The notes under the pieces: model-generated | Told to the model about the DNA's origin: nothing | What the model saw: only the letters and a program-made list of their open reading frames with translations | Database searches by the model: none | Translations under genes and position numbers: made by a program | Assembly: GCA_002421475.1 (NCBI GenBank) | Contig: DIJW01000073.1 | Span: forward strand, 7,666 to 21,017 | Reading direction: 5' to 3' | Length of the DNA: 13,352 nucleotides | From: Thiomicrospira sp. UBA5634 | GTDB taxonomy: Bacteria; Pseudomonadota; Gammaproteobacteria; Thiomicrospirales; Thiomicrospiraceae | Shown here: piece after piece, positions 1 through 6,076 of the stretch | Layout of the letters: each line of letters opens with the position of its first letter | Numbering within the stretch: the stretch's first letter is position 1

Positions 1-882
1 TTGGTGAACATCAAATCCGGCGGTTGCGCGGAAGATTGCTCTTATTGTTCACAAAGCTCACGTTATGACACCGGTCTAGAGAAGCAAAAAATGATGGCGG
101 TGCAAGAAGTGCTGGACAAAGCGATGCAAGCCAAAGCCAAAGGTGCGACTCGTTTGTGTATGGGTGCGGCTTGGCGTAATCCGAATAAAAAAGATTTCCC
201 GGTGGTGTTGGAAATGGTCAAAGTGGTACGTGATTTAGGCATGGAAACCTGCATGACGCTTGGTATGTTGGATGACGAGCAGGTTCAACAATTGAAAGAA
301 GCCGGTTTGGATTATTACAACCATAACCTTGATACCTCAGAAGCTTATTATTCGAAAGTCATTACTACCCGCTCATTCCAAGATCGTTTAGACACGATTG
401 ATAAAGTGCAACAAGCCGGTATCAACGTGTGTTCAGGCGGCATTATCGGCATGGGTGAACAGCATAAAGATCGTGCTGAGTTATTGCGTACCTTTGCCAA
501 TATGAGTCATCACCCGGATTCCGTGCCAATTAACTTGTTGGTACCGATTGAGGGTACGCCGCTGGCAGAAATGAAAGGCCAAACCGATCCGTTTGAGTTT
601 ATTCGAGTAGTGGCAACGGCGCGTATTTTGATGCCGAAATCTTATGTCCGTTTGTCAGCCGGGCGCATGGAGTTAAATGAGCAAGCACAGGCCTGGTGCT
701 TTTTTGCTGGCGCAAACTCCATGTTTTATGGTGATAAATTATTGACCACCGAAAACCCAGAAGCAGATAGCGATTTACAGTTATTCGCCAAGTTAGGGCT
801 GAATATGCAAAAAGTGGCAAAAGTGCATGCGGGTGAGCATGATCACGACCACGATCATGAAGACCATCAACATACGGCTTGA
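1..882 (+). CDS. bioB: Biotin synthase BioB, 5'-truncated by window edge
   Basis: BioB is the radical-SAM enzyme that inserts sulfur into dethiobiotin, the last step of biotin synthesis, in the cytoplasm. The visible 293 residues begin inside the protein: the leading TTG GTG is internal coding, and about 44 residues are missing compared with the E. coli enzyme. The radical-SAM [4Fe-4S] motif CAEDCSYC gives Cys9, Cys13 and Cys16. The [2Fe-2S] ligands are present as Cys53 (RLCMGAAW), Cys84 (ETCMTLG), Cys144 (NVCSGG) and an Arg in YVRLSAGR near 217. YYNHNLDT and FFAGANS are also family hallmarks. The C-terminus is odd, ending in a His/Asp-rich stretch (residues 277-291, [16 protein letters not shown]) not found in E. 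coli BioB. A variant copy of the window-wide palindrome falls in QAWC. bioF follows 134 bases downstream on the same strand, so the two are probably co-transcribed or at least co-regulated. Identification is secure. Confidence 0.97.
   Translation: MVNIKSGGCAEDCSYCSQSSRYDTGLEKQKMMAVQEVLDKAMQAKAKGATRLCMGAAWRNPNKKDFPVVLEMVKVVRDLGMETCMTLGMLDDEQVQQLKEAGLDYYNHNLDTSEAYYSKVITTRSFQDRLDTIDKVQQAGINVCSGGIIGMGEQHKDRAELLRTFANMSHHPDSVPINLLVPIEGTPLAEMKGQTDPFEFIRVVATARILMPKSYVRLSAGRMELNEQAQAWCFFAGANSMFYGDKLLTTENPEADSDLQLFAKLGLNMQKVAKVHAGEHDHDHDHEDHQHTA
687..696. repeat. Palindromic motif variant (ACAGGCCTGG)
   Basis: This is a near copy of the window's repeated palindrome CCAGGCCTGG, with one mismatch in the 10-base core (first C read as A). 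It lies in bioB in the phase CAG GCC TGG, encoding Gln-Ala-Trp where most BioB proteins, from memory, have Gln-Ala-Leu or Met before CFFAGAN. Confidence 0.6.
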
Positions 883-894
883 GTTTTTTGAACT

Positions 895-1010
895 ACGAAG
901 AGCACGAAGATTTATAGCCTCATGCCTACGCTTCGGCTTGGGAGCGAGAATAGGTAAAGGATGCTTTATTTAATGCTTAAAAACTTCGTGCCTTCGTGTC
1001 TCTGTGGTGA
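895..1010. repeat. Imperfect inverted-repeat element between bioB and bioF
   Basis: The left arm ACGAAGAGCACGAAG (895-909) is matched by the inverted right arm CTTCGTGCCTTCGT (984-997), whose reverse complement is ACGAAGGCACGAAG. The arms agree apart from one inserted base. The right arm continues into GTCTCTGTGGTGAAAA. Similar ACGAAG/CTTCGTG intergenic repeats are widespread in bacteria as far as I know, but I cannot name the family. The interior (about 75 bases) is GC-richer in its middle and shows no open gene. The element fills nearly the whole gap, so any promoter or attenuator for bioF would lie inside it. Confidence 0.6.
1006..1010 (+). promoter_or_regulatory. bioF ribosome binding site (GGTGA), inside the repeat
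   Basis: GGTGA ends six bases before the bioF ATG at 1017 and is the only Shine-Dalgarno-like sequence there. It belongs to the conserved-looking end of the inverted repeat (CTCTGTGGTGAAAA), so the repeat appears to donate the translation start signal. Confidence 0.5.
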
Positions 1011-1016
1011 AAAATA

Positions 1017-2186
1017 ATGAATCCCACTATCGCGCAACGTTTTTCCCCCTTATTAACTCAGCGCCAAGCTGATTCCCTTTATCGGACGCGACCGTTGGCC
1101 TTGTCTCCACAAACCGTTGAAATGCAAATTAACGGTTTACCCATGCTCAATTTCTGCTCGAATGATTACCTTGGTCTTGCGTCCGATCCACGGATTAAGG
1201 CGGCGGTGTGTGCCGATGACTCGGCCGGTTGGGGTTCGGGGGCGGCACATTTAGTCACCGGCCATCATCTGCATCATCATTTATTGGAAGATGAACTGGC
1301 TGATTGGCTGGGGGTTGAACGGGTGTTGTTGTTTTCAACCGGTTATATGGCGAACTTGGCAGTACAGCAAACCTTGATGCAAAAAGGTGATCTGATTATC
1401 GGCGATAAACTCAATCATGCTTCGTTGATTGACGGTGCGTTAGCCTCGGAGGCGGATTTTAAACGTTATCCGCATTTGGATTATGCCGCGTTGGAAAAAC
1501 GCTTACAGCAGCTTAATTCGCCGACGCTCGTTGTCAGCGACAGCGTATTTAGCATGGACGGTGATTTAGCCGAATTAACAAAATTGCAACAGCTGGCGTA
1601 TGAGCACCAGGCCTGGTTATTTATTGATGATGCGCATGGTTTAGGTGTTTTCGGTCGTGAAGGGCGCGGCGCGTTTGATCACTTTAACCTTAAGATCGAC
1701 GCAGATAACATTCTGGTCGGCACATTTGGCAAGTCGTTCGGCACATCGGGTGCGTTTGTCGCCGGTTCAACTGTATTAATTGAAAGTCTGATTCAGTTTG
1801 CGCGTCCGTTTATTTACACCACCGCCATGTCACCGATGAATGCACTTGCCACGCGTACGGCATTAAAACTGTTACGTGAGGGTGAAGATTTGCGCGAAAA
1901 ACTTCACGCGAATATTAAACAATTCCGCGAAGGCGCTTTGGCCTTGGGATTAGATTTAATGCCATCACCAAGTGCGATTCAACCGATTTTATTGGGCGAT
2001 AGCGCGCGCGCCGTGGCGTGGAGTGATGCACTTAAAAACCAAGGTTTCTGGGTGGCAGCGATTCGCCCGCCGACCGTGCCGCAAAACCAAGCGCGGTTGC
2101 GCATTACCCTAAGCGCGGCGCATCGCTGCGAACAAATCGAAGCGTTGTTAAACGCCCTGCAAAAATTGAAAGATTTAGATAAATAA
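1017..2186 (+). CDS. bioF: 8-amino-7-oxononanoate synthase BioF
   Basis: BioF is a PLP-dependent alpha-oxoamine synthase that condenses pimeloyl-ACP (or pimeloyl-CoA) with L-alanine to make 8-amino-7-oxononanoate, the first committed step of the biotin ring pathway. It is cytoplasmic and usually a homodimer. The 389-residue length is typical. Visible family features are LNFCSNDYLGLA (45-56), GWGSGAAHLVTGHH (71-84), DKLNHASLIDGA (130-141), the PLP-ring contact DDAHGLGVFGREGRG (204-218) and the Schiff-base lysine K239 in GTFGKSFGTSGAF. The ATG is supported by GGTGA six bases upstream. It lies downstream of bioB and ends at a bidirectional terminator that begins within its stop codon, so it is the last gene of its transcript. 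The Gln-Ala-Trp at 198-200 is encoded by a perfect copy of the repeated palindrome. Confidence 0.97.
   Translation: MNPTIAQRFSPLLTQRQADSLYRTRPLALSPQTVEMQINGLPMLNFCSNDYLGLASDPRIKAAVCADDSAGWGSGAAHLVTGHHLHHHLLEDELADWLGVERVLLFSTGYMANLAVQQTLMQKGDLIIGDKLNHASLIDGALASEADFKRYPHLDYAALEKRLQQLNSPTLVVSDSVFSMDGDLAELTKLQQLAYEHQAWLFIDDAHGLGVFGREGRGAFDHFNLKIDADNILVGTFGKSFGTSGAFVAGSTVLIESLIQFARPFIYTTAMSPMNALATRTALKLLREGEDLREKLHANIKQFREGALALGLDLMPSPSAIQPILLGDSARAVAWSDALKNQGFWVAAIRPPTVPQNQARLRITLSAAHRCEQIEALLNALQKLKDLDK
1606..1617. repeat. Perfect palindromic motif ACCAGGCCTGGT
   Basis: This is an exact 12-base copy inside bioF, in the phase CAC CAG GCC TGG (His-Gln-Ala-Trp), just before the conserved IDDAHG segment. 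The palindrome does not extend past 12 bases here. Confidence 0.9.
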
Positions 2187-2211
2187 AAAACGGGCAATAA
2201 GCCCGTTTTTT
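2185..2211. terminator. Bidirectional rho-independent terminator between bioF and trpB
   Basis: Six A residues (2185-2190), the stem CGGGC (2191-2195), the loop AATAA and the stem GCCCG (2201-2205) are followed by six T residues (2206-2211). The A-tract pairs with the T-tract to give an 11-base-pair hairpin that works in both directions. It starts inside the bioF stop codon and lies about 30 bases past the trpB stop, so it serves both convergent transcripts. Confidence 0.92.
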
Positions 2212-2229
2212 ATTTCAACTAATCCATTC

Positions 2230-2241
2230 ACCAGGCCTGGT
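2230..2241. repeat. Perfect palindromic motif at the trpB stop codon
   Basis: This exact copy overlaps the first base of the trpB stop codon. On the minus strand the gene ends TAA and runs straight into CCAGGCCTGG. It lies between the trpB stop and the shared terminator. Confidence 0.9.
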
Positions 2242-3439
2242 TAATCACCAAAACCAAAGTTCTGCGTAATATAGTCGATGTCTTTATCACCGCGACCGGA
2301 CAGATTAATCAGCATGGTTTTGCCCGGATTTTCTTTACCGTGTTTAATCGCCCAAGCTACGGCATGCGCACTTTCTAATGCGCAAATAATGCCTTCCTTG
2401 CGTGAAAGTTGATAAAACGCATCCAGTGTTTCGGCATCGGTTGCGCCTTGGTATTTAACCCGGCCAATGCTGTTTAAATAACTGTGTTCCGGCCCAACGC
2501 CGGGGTAATCCAAACCGGAGGCAATCGAATGCACCGGTGCAGGATTGCCGTCTTCATCGGACAATAACATACATTTAAAACCGTGAATCATGCCGGGTTT
2601 GCCATAGGTCATGGTGGCGGAATGTTCGCCGAGTTTCGTGCCTTTACCAAGAGGCTCAACGCCGTTGAGTCCAACCTCGGCATCGTCGATAAAACCGGCA
2701 AACATGCCCATAGCATTTGAACCTCCGCCGACACAAGCCGCCACTTCGTCCGGTAGTTCGCCAACCATTTCCAAATATTGTTCGCGAGCTTCAATACCGC
2801 GACGATGGATTGAAAGTTACGAACCATCAGTGGGAAAGGATGCGGCCCCACCACCGAACCGATGGCAAAAATCGCTTTGTCGGTTTGCCCAAGGTAGGAT
2901 TGAAATGCGGAATCGACAGCTTCTTTTAAGCTGCGACCGCCAAAACCAACCGGCACAACTTGTGCGCCTAACAGCTTCATGCGCGTGACATTTGGCGCTT
3001 CTTTGGCAATATCAATTTCACCCATGTGAATTTCGCACTCCATACCAAAGTAAGCCGCCGCGGTGGCCAAAGCCACGCCATGCTGACCGGCACCAGTTTC
3101 AGCAATCAGTTTGGTTTTGCCCATGTGTTTGGCTAATAAGGCTTCAGCCATACAGTGATTGAGTTTATGCGCGCCGGAATGGTTCAGGTCTTCGCGTTTT
3201 AGATAAATATGTGCACCGACTTCTTTACTTAAATTGTGGGCGTAATATACCGGCGTAGGGCGACCTTGATAATGTTTACGAATGTATTTCAGTTCGTTTA
3301 AAAAATCGGCCGAACGCCCCAACGTCATATAAGCGCGATTGATTTGCTCAAAGTGCGGAACTAATTCAGGCGGTAAAAATGCACCGCCAAAATCACCAAA
3401 ATAACCGTCTTGGGTAGGTTGTTGTTTTAGATAAGACAT
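2241..3439 (-). pseudogene. trpB: Tryptophan synthase beta chain TrpB, frameshifted
   Basis: TrpB joins indole and L-serine to make tryptophan, with PLP as cofactor. The N-terminal part (213 residues from the ATG at 3439) has the PLP lysine K92 in [11 protein letters not shown], the catalytic Glu114 in AETGAGQHG, and the family run [20 protein letters not shown]. The reading frame then breaks. The C-terminal part continues in another frame as [33 protein letters not shown] and ends with the cofactor-binding [10 protein letters not shown]. At 2798-2801 the sequence is CGCG. Removing one CG pair restores Val-Gly-Ile-Glu-Ala-Arg-Glu and gives a 398-residue protein, the normal TrpB length, so a two-base slippage insertion is the likely lesion. 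As read, translation would stop at 2609. Both halves are otherwise undecayed, so the mutation is recent or a sequencing error. AAGGA (3445-3449) is its ribosome binding site. There is no trpA beside it; the immediate upstream gene encodes a DsrE-like protein. Confidence 0.92.
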
Positions 3440-3471
3440 AAAATTCCTTCAGCTATCGACATAAGATAAAA

Positions 3472-3483
3472 ACCAGGCCTGGT
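3472..3483. repeat. Perfect palindromic motif between dsrE-like gene and trpB
   Basis: This exact 12-base copy lies ten bases past the stop codon of the DsrE-like gene and upstream of the trpB ribosome binding site. It does not extend beyond 12 bases. Confidence 0.9.
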
Positions 3484-3493
3484 GACGACAGGC

Positions 3494-3994
3494 TTACCAA
3501 GCAATATACGCAAATCCGGCGGCTTGTAATTCCATCAGCGCCGATGCACCGACCTCAACATATTCCGCAAACGGACGGATATCATCACCCGACCAACCGA
3601 TAGTGTTCATCGTGCTGCCGCACGCAATCCAACGCACGTTATAGTCTTTGGCGAAACTTTCGACGCGATCATAAATCAACTGATCCACCTCACGTTTAGG
3701 CTGTTTCGCCAACACGTGAATACCGGGGCCGATGACCACCACGGCGATTCCCACGTCACCACCGTACTGACGAATCATTGCCTGAATGGAATTCAAAATA
3801 CTGGTTTGATAATCTGCTTCCGCTTTGTTAAACATATACACGACTTTATGGCTGGCAGGATCATCCGGAAAACGATCTGCATTAGGGCCTTTAATTTCAG
3901 GCACGGGCTTTAAACTGCCGCCACCTGTTGCCGCAAATGCGCCAAAGCCAAAAGTTGTGATGACAATAAATGCCAAAGCTTGAAAAATTCGCAT
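3494..3994 (-). CDS. Exported DsrE/DsrF-like family protein
   Basis: The DsrE/F-like fold is a small alpha/beta domain found in sulfur-relay proteins (DsrE, TusD) and in many uncharacterised proteins. The 166 residues open with a signal peptide (MRIFQALAFIVITTFGFGAFA, probable cleavage after Ala21), placing it in the periplasm, unlike cytoplasmic DsrEFH and TusBCD. The body shows the beta-strand KVVYMFNKAEA (50-60), the helix ILNSIQAMIRQYG, the strand IAVVVIGPGIHVL (83-95) and a single cysteine, C125, in RWIACGSTMNTIGW, the position where the family often has its reactive Cys. It ends VGASALMELQAAGFAYIAW. AAGGAG (4001-4006) supports the ATG. trpB follows 54 bases downstream, so both may share a transcript. 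Whether it carries sulfur or binds a ligand cannot be told from sequence. Family assignment is fairly sure; function is not. Confidence 0.85.
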   Translation of the reverse strand: MRIFQALAFIVITTFGFGAFAATGGGSLKPVPEIKGPNADRFPDDPASHKVVYMFNKAEADYQTSILNSIQAMIRQYGGDVGIAVVVIGPGIHVLAKQPKREVDQLIYDRVESFAKDYNVRWIACGSTMNTIGWSGDDIRPFAEYVEVGASALMELQAAGFAYIAW

Positions 3995-4012
3995 TTTAAA
4001 CTCCTTCTAATT

Positions 4013-4040
4013 TTTATATTTTTCAGGGCACCTCGAACAA
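4013..4040 (-). promoter_or_regulatory. Possible hybrid promoter at the MITE edge
   Basis: Reading the minus strand, TTGTTC (4035-4040, inside the left terminal repeat) and TATAAA (4013-4018, just outside the element) are spaced 16 bases, with the DsrE-like gene's ribosome binding site directly after. A start near 4006 would leave a very short leader, so this is a weak prediction. Confidence 0.25.
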
Positions 4041-4061
4041 CCCCTGATAATTTTTGACAAC

Positions 4062-4145
4062 GCCAAGTTTGTCAGATCAAGGCGTGAACGTGAAGGAATG
4101 TCTAGACCTTGCAAACGTTCACAACGCAGAGCTGGCGAACTTGGC
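4062..4145. repeat. Internal hairpin I of the MITE
   Basis: GCCAAGTTTGTCAG (4062-4075) pairs with CTGGCGAACTTGGC (4132-4145), 12 of 14 positions being complementary and the other two able to form G-U pairs in RNA. Nested inside are GTGAACGT (4084-4091) with ACGTTCAC (4115-4122), and GTCTAGAC (4100-4107) at the tip. Confidence 0.7.
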
Positions 4146-4168
4146 TAAGCCCCTACGGGCGGGGCTTA
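4146..4168. repeat. Small GC-rich hairpin between the two large MITE hairpins
   Basis: TAAGCCCC (4146-4153) and GGGGCTTA (4161-4168) form a perfect 8-base-pair stem with a 7-base loop. It shares bases with the start of hairpin II, so the two structures are mutually exclusive. It lacks a T-tract and is not a standard terminator. Confidence 0.65.
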
Positions 4169-4251
4169 AAGGCCACTTCTTCGTTGTTGCGACTCTTGGC
4201 CATAGAATAACTAAGACCGGCGAGCCGCGCCTAGAATAAGTGGCCTTTAAG
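4165..4251. repeat. Internal hairpin II of the MITE
   Basis: CTTAAAGGCCACTT (4165-4178) is the exact reverse complement of AAGTGGCCTTTAAG (4238-4251). The match continues imperfectly on both sides (GGG outside, TTC inside). The enclosed loop is about 59 bases. Confidence 0.75.
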
Positions 4252-4364
4252 TCCCGCAAAAATTTATCGAGGGTTATTCGAGGTGCCCTAAAGATGAAAT
4301 AAAGCATTAAGGGCGCACAGTATAACGATATTTTTTGATATAGCGAGAGGGGCACAAAGTTGAG

Positions 4365-4378
4365 CACCAGGCCTGGTG
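4365..4378. repeat. Palindromic motif, 14-base perfect copy, 3' of dprA
   Basis: The exact 12-mer (4366-4377) is extended by one complementary pair to CACCAGGCCTGGTG. It lies about 25 bases past the dprA stop codon (minus strand), in the gap between dprA and the MITE. Confidence 0.9.
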
Positions 4379-4403
4379 GTAAGGTTAAAGCCACTTAATT
4401 AAT

Positions 4404-5501
4404 TTAAAGCCGCCGCCAACGACCGCCGGATAAGGTTTCGATTTGGCCGTCAAGTTCCAACATCATTAACTGAGATTGAATATCGGACGCGGCCATTTTG
4501 CTCAACACCACTAACTCATCCAAACTAATCGGCTCAAACTGCATAATATCCAGCAATGGATGAGGCGCATTTTTAACCACCAGGCCTGGTGGTTGGGTTA
4601 ATTGATCCGCGTTCCAGGTAAATTCCACCAAGGGGGCAAGTTCTTCCAATATATCTTGTGCGGATTCCACTAACTTAGCGCCTTGCTTAATTAACTGATG
4701 ACAACCTTTAGCCAATGAATTATTGATTGAACCCGGTATCGCAAACACTTCACGTCCTTGTTCCATCGCTTGACGTGCAGTAATCAACGAACCGCTTTTG
4801 AGCGCGGCTTCAACCACTAAACAGCCGGTCGCCATGCCACTGATAATCCGATTACGTTGCGGGAAGTTGTGCGCCAAAGGTTTAGTACCCAGCGGATATT
4901 CGGAAACAATTGCGCCCTGCGAAGCGATTTCACGCGCCAGCGTTTGATTGGCCGCCGGATAAATGCGATCAAGGCCTGTGCCAACCACCGCCAGGGTTTT
5001 GCCCTGACCTTGTAATGCGCCGCGATGCGCGGCAGCATCAATGCCGTGCGCCAAGCCGCTGGTAATACACAAACCGACGGACGATAAATGCCGGCTAAAA
5101 TCTTCCGCGATCTGCAAACCCTGACGTGAAGCGTGGCGACTGCCGACCACCGCCAGTTGCGGCGCTTTCAGCAAACTCAAATCCCCGCGTACATACAATA
5201 AGATGGGCGGATCAGAAATTTCACGCAATAACTCCGGATAAGTCTCGTCAGCTAACGTAATAATATAGTGATCAGGTTGTTGTGCCCAATTTAGCGCCTG
5301 CTCAACCAACGCATAATCCAAGTTAAAAAACTGCTCAATCGTTTTCTCACGCAGCCCGCTTACCTGCTTCCATTGCTCGCGCGTGGCGGCAACGGCGGTT
5401 GTCACATCACCGAAGTATTCGATTAAACGTTCACATTGATTGGCGTTTAAAAACGCTAGATGCAGGCGTAACCAGCTGGGTAAGTCAGAAATTTGCTTCA
5501 T
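4404..5501 (-). CDS. dprA: DNA processing protein DprA (Smf)
   Basis: DprA binds incoming single-stranded DNA in the cytoplasm and loads RecA during natural transformation. It is conserved in many species not known to be competent. The 365 residues show three parts: an N-terminal helical SAM/HhH-like region (about 1-75, with VSGLREKTIEQFF), a Rossmann-like core (about 80-290), and a C-terminal winged-helix domain (about 313-365, ending LDGQIETLSGGRWRRL). Core motifs are VVGSRHAS (118-125), the SGLAHGIDAAAHRGAL segment (148-163), AVVGTGLDRIYPAAN, NFPQRNRIISG (212-222) and SGSLITA (236-242). The linker to the winged helix (PPGLVV, 304-309) is encoded by the longest copy of the repeated palindrome. 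The ATG at 5501 has no clear Shine-Dalgarno upstream. It is divergent from def, an arrangement common in gammaproteobacteria. Confidence 0.97.
   Translation of the reverse strand: MKQISDLPSWLRLHLAFLNANQCERLIEYFGDVTTAVAATREQWKQVSGLREKTIEQFFNLDYALVEQALNWAQQPDHYIITLADETYPELLREISDPPILLYVRGDLSLLKAPQLAVVGSRHASRQGLQIAEDFSRHLSSVGLCITSGLAHGIDAAAHRGALQGQGKTLAVVGTGLDRIYPAANQTLAREIASQGAIVSEYPLGTKPLAHNFPQRNRIISGMATGCLVVEAALKSGSLITARQAMEQGREVFAIPGSINNSLAKGCHQLIKQGAKLVESAQDILEELAPLVEFTWNADQLTQPPGLVVKNAPHPLLDIMQFEPISLDELVVLSKMAASDIQSQLMMLELDGQIETLSGGRWRRL
4575..4594. repeat. Palindromic motif, 20-base perfect palindrome in dprA
   Basis: The half-site AACCACCAGG is followed immediately by its exact reverse complement. 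The core 12-mer is 4579-4590, with four extra complementary pairs around it. On the coding strand it is read CCA CCA GGC CTG GTG GTT, giving Pro-Pro-Gly-Leu-Val-Val in the interdomain linker of DprA. Confidence 0.93.
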
Positions 5502-5508
5502 TGTTCGC

Positions 5509-5514
5509 TATAAT
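5509..5514 (+). promoter_or_regulatory. Candidate -10 box (TATAAT) for def
   Basis: A perfect TATAAT sits in the 49-base divergent gap, 36 bases before the def ATG. No good -35 lies at standard spacing (CAGAAA at 5486-5491), so strength is uncertain. The reverse strand of the same spot reads ATTATA close to the dprA start. Confidence 0.45.
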
Positions 5515-5550
5515 AGGCCGCTTGATTAAGTTTGAAGTATAAACCCAACC

Positions 5551-6060
5551 ATGCAAAAACTCGACCTTGTTTTATACCCCAATGAAGGCCTACGTGAAAT
5601 CTGTGCTCCGATAAAGGAAATGACGGATGGCTTGGATCGCCTGATCGACGATATGCTTTACACCATGTACGACGCCCCCGGCATTGGTTTAGCCGCACCG
5701 CAAATCGCGGTACAGCAGCGTTTAATCGTGGTGGATGTATCGGAAGACAAAACCCAACCACTGGCGATTATTAATCCTGAAATCGTACGTTCTGCCGGCC
5801 AAATTACCTGGGAAGAAGGCTGTTTATCGTTACCGGGTATTTATGCGCATGTTGATCGCCCGCGCGACATTATCGTGCGCGGCATGGACCGTGACGGCAA
5901 AGCGATTGAGTTTGAAGCCAACGATTTACTGGCGGTATGTATTCAACATGAAATTGACCATTTAAATGGTAAACTGTTTGTTGATCACCTCTCTGGAATT
6001 AAACGTGCGCGTTTAATTCAGAAGTTTAAAAAACTCCAAGCTGAAGCTCAATCTGACTAA
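5551..6060 (+). CDS. def: Peptide deformylase
   Basis: Def is a cytoplasmic metalloenzyme (Fe2+ in vivo) that removes the formyl group from the N-terminal methionine of new proteins. The 169 residues contain all three family motifs: GIGLAAPQ (44-51), EEGCLSLPG (88-96) with metal ligand Cys91, and QHEIDHLNG (132-140) with metal ligands His133 and His137 and catalytic Glu134. Length is typical. The N-terminus (LDLVLYPNEGLREICAPI) replaces the more usual hydrophobic-HYPDPRLR version. The ATG is preceded by CCCAACC rather than a Shine-Dalgarno, so initiation relies on other features or a short leader. fmt follows after 16 bases, forming the usual def-fmt operon. Confidence 0.97.
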   Translation: MQKLDLVLYPNEGLREICAPIKEMTDGLDRLIDDMLYTMYDAPGIGLAAPQIAVQQRLIVVDVSEDKTQPLAIINPEIVRSAGQITWEEGCLSLPGIYAHVDRPRDIIVRGMDRDGKAIEFEANDLLAVCIQHEIDHLNGKLFVDHLSGIKRARLIQKFKKLQAEAQSD

Positions 6061-6076
6061 TCTGTAAGGAGCGACC

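Larger units (their letters stand above)
4026..4288. mobile_element. MITE-like non-autonomous element with terminal inverted repeats
   Basis: The gene-free gap 3995-4403 is mostly this element. The left end (4025-4056) begins AGGGCACCTCGAACAACCCC. The right end (4257-4289), read inversely, begins AGGGCACCTCGAATAACCCT. Over about 33 bases the ends differ at three positions and one gap. The interior has no convincing gene but three internal inverted repeats. If the element proper is GGGCACC...GGTGCCC, the flanking triplets are TCA and TAA, compatible with a diverged TNA target duplication of the kind some IS5-group elements make; this family link is inference. No transposase is present, so mobility would need one supplied elsewhere. 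The remaining 114 bases up to dprA (4290-4403) are AT-rich, with no gene and one palindrome copy. Confidence 0.8.

Noticed and set aside
1..3. TTG at base 1 as the true bioB start
   Set aside because: The family has about 44 more residues before NIKSGGC, so the gene is cut by the window edge.
2609..2800. Out-of-frame extension of the TrpB N-terminal reading frame
   Set aside because: This is the wrong-frame tail after the CG duplication; the family sequence continues in the other frame, so the tail is not a real domain.
4054..4239. A 61-codon open frame inside the MITE (TTG start, ending GHRITKTGEPRLE)
   Set aside because: It starts in the terminal repeat, has no ribosome site and its sequence is dictated by the internal hairpins; no known fold or family seen. 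Treated as element sequence, not a gene.
4119..4394. Minus-strand 91-codon frame crossing the MITE edge and the palindrome
   Set aside because: It crosses the end of the repeat element and continues into AT-rich gap sequence, with no ribosome site or recognisable motif.
4972..5591. AGGCCT at 4972 (dprA) and 5586 (def) as motif copies
   Set aside because: They share only the 6-8 base centre; such short matches are expected by chance.
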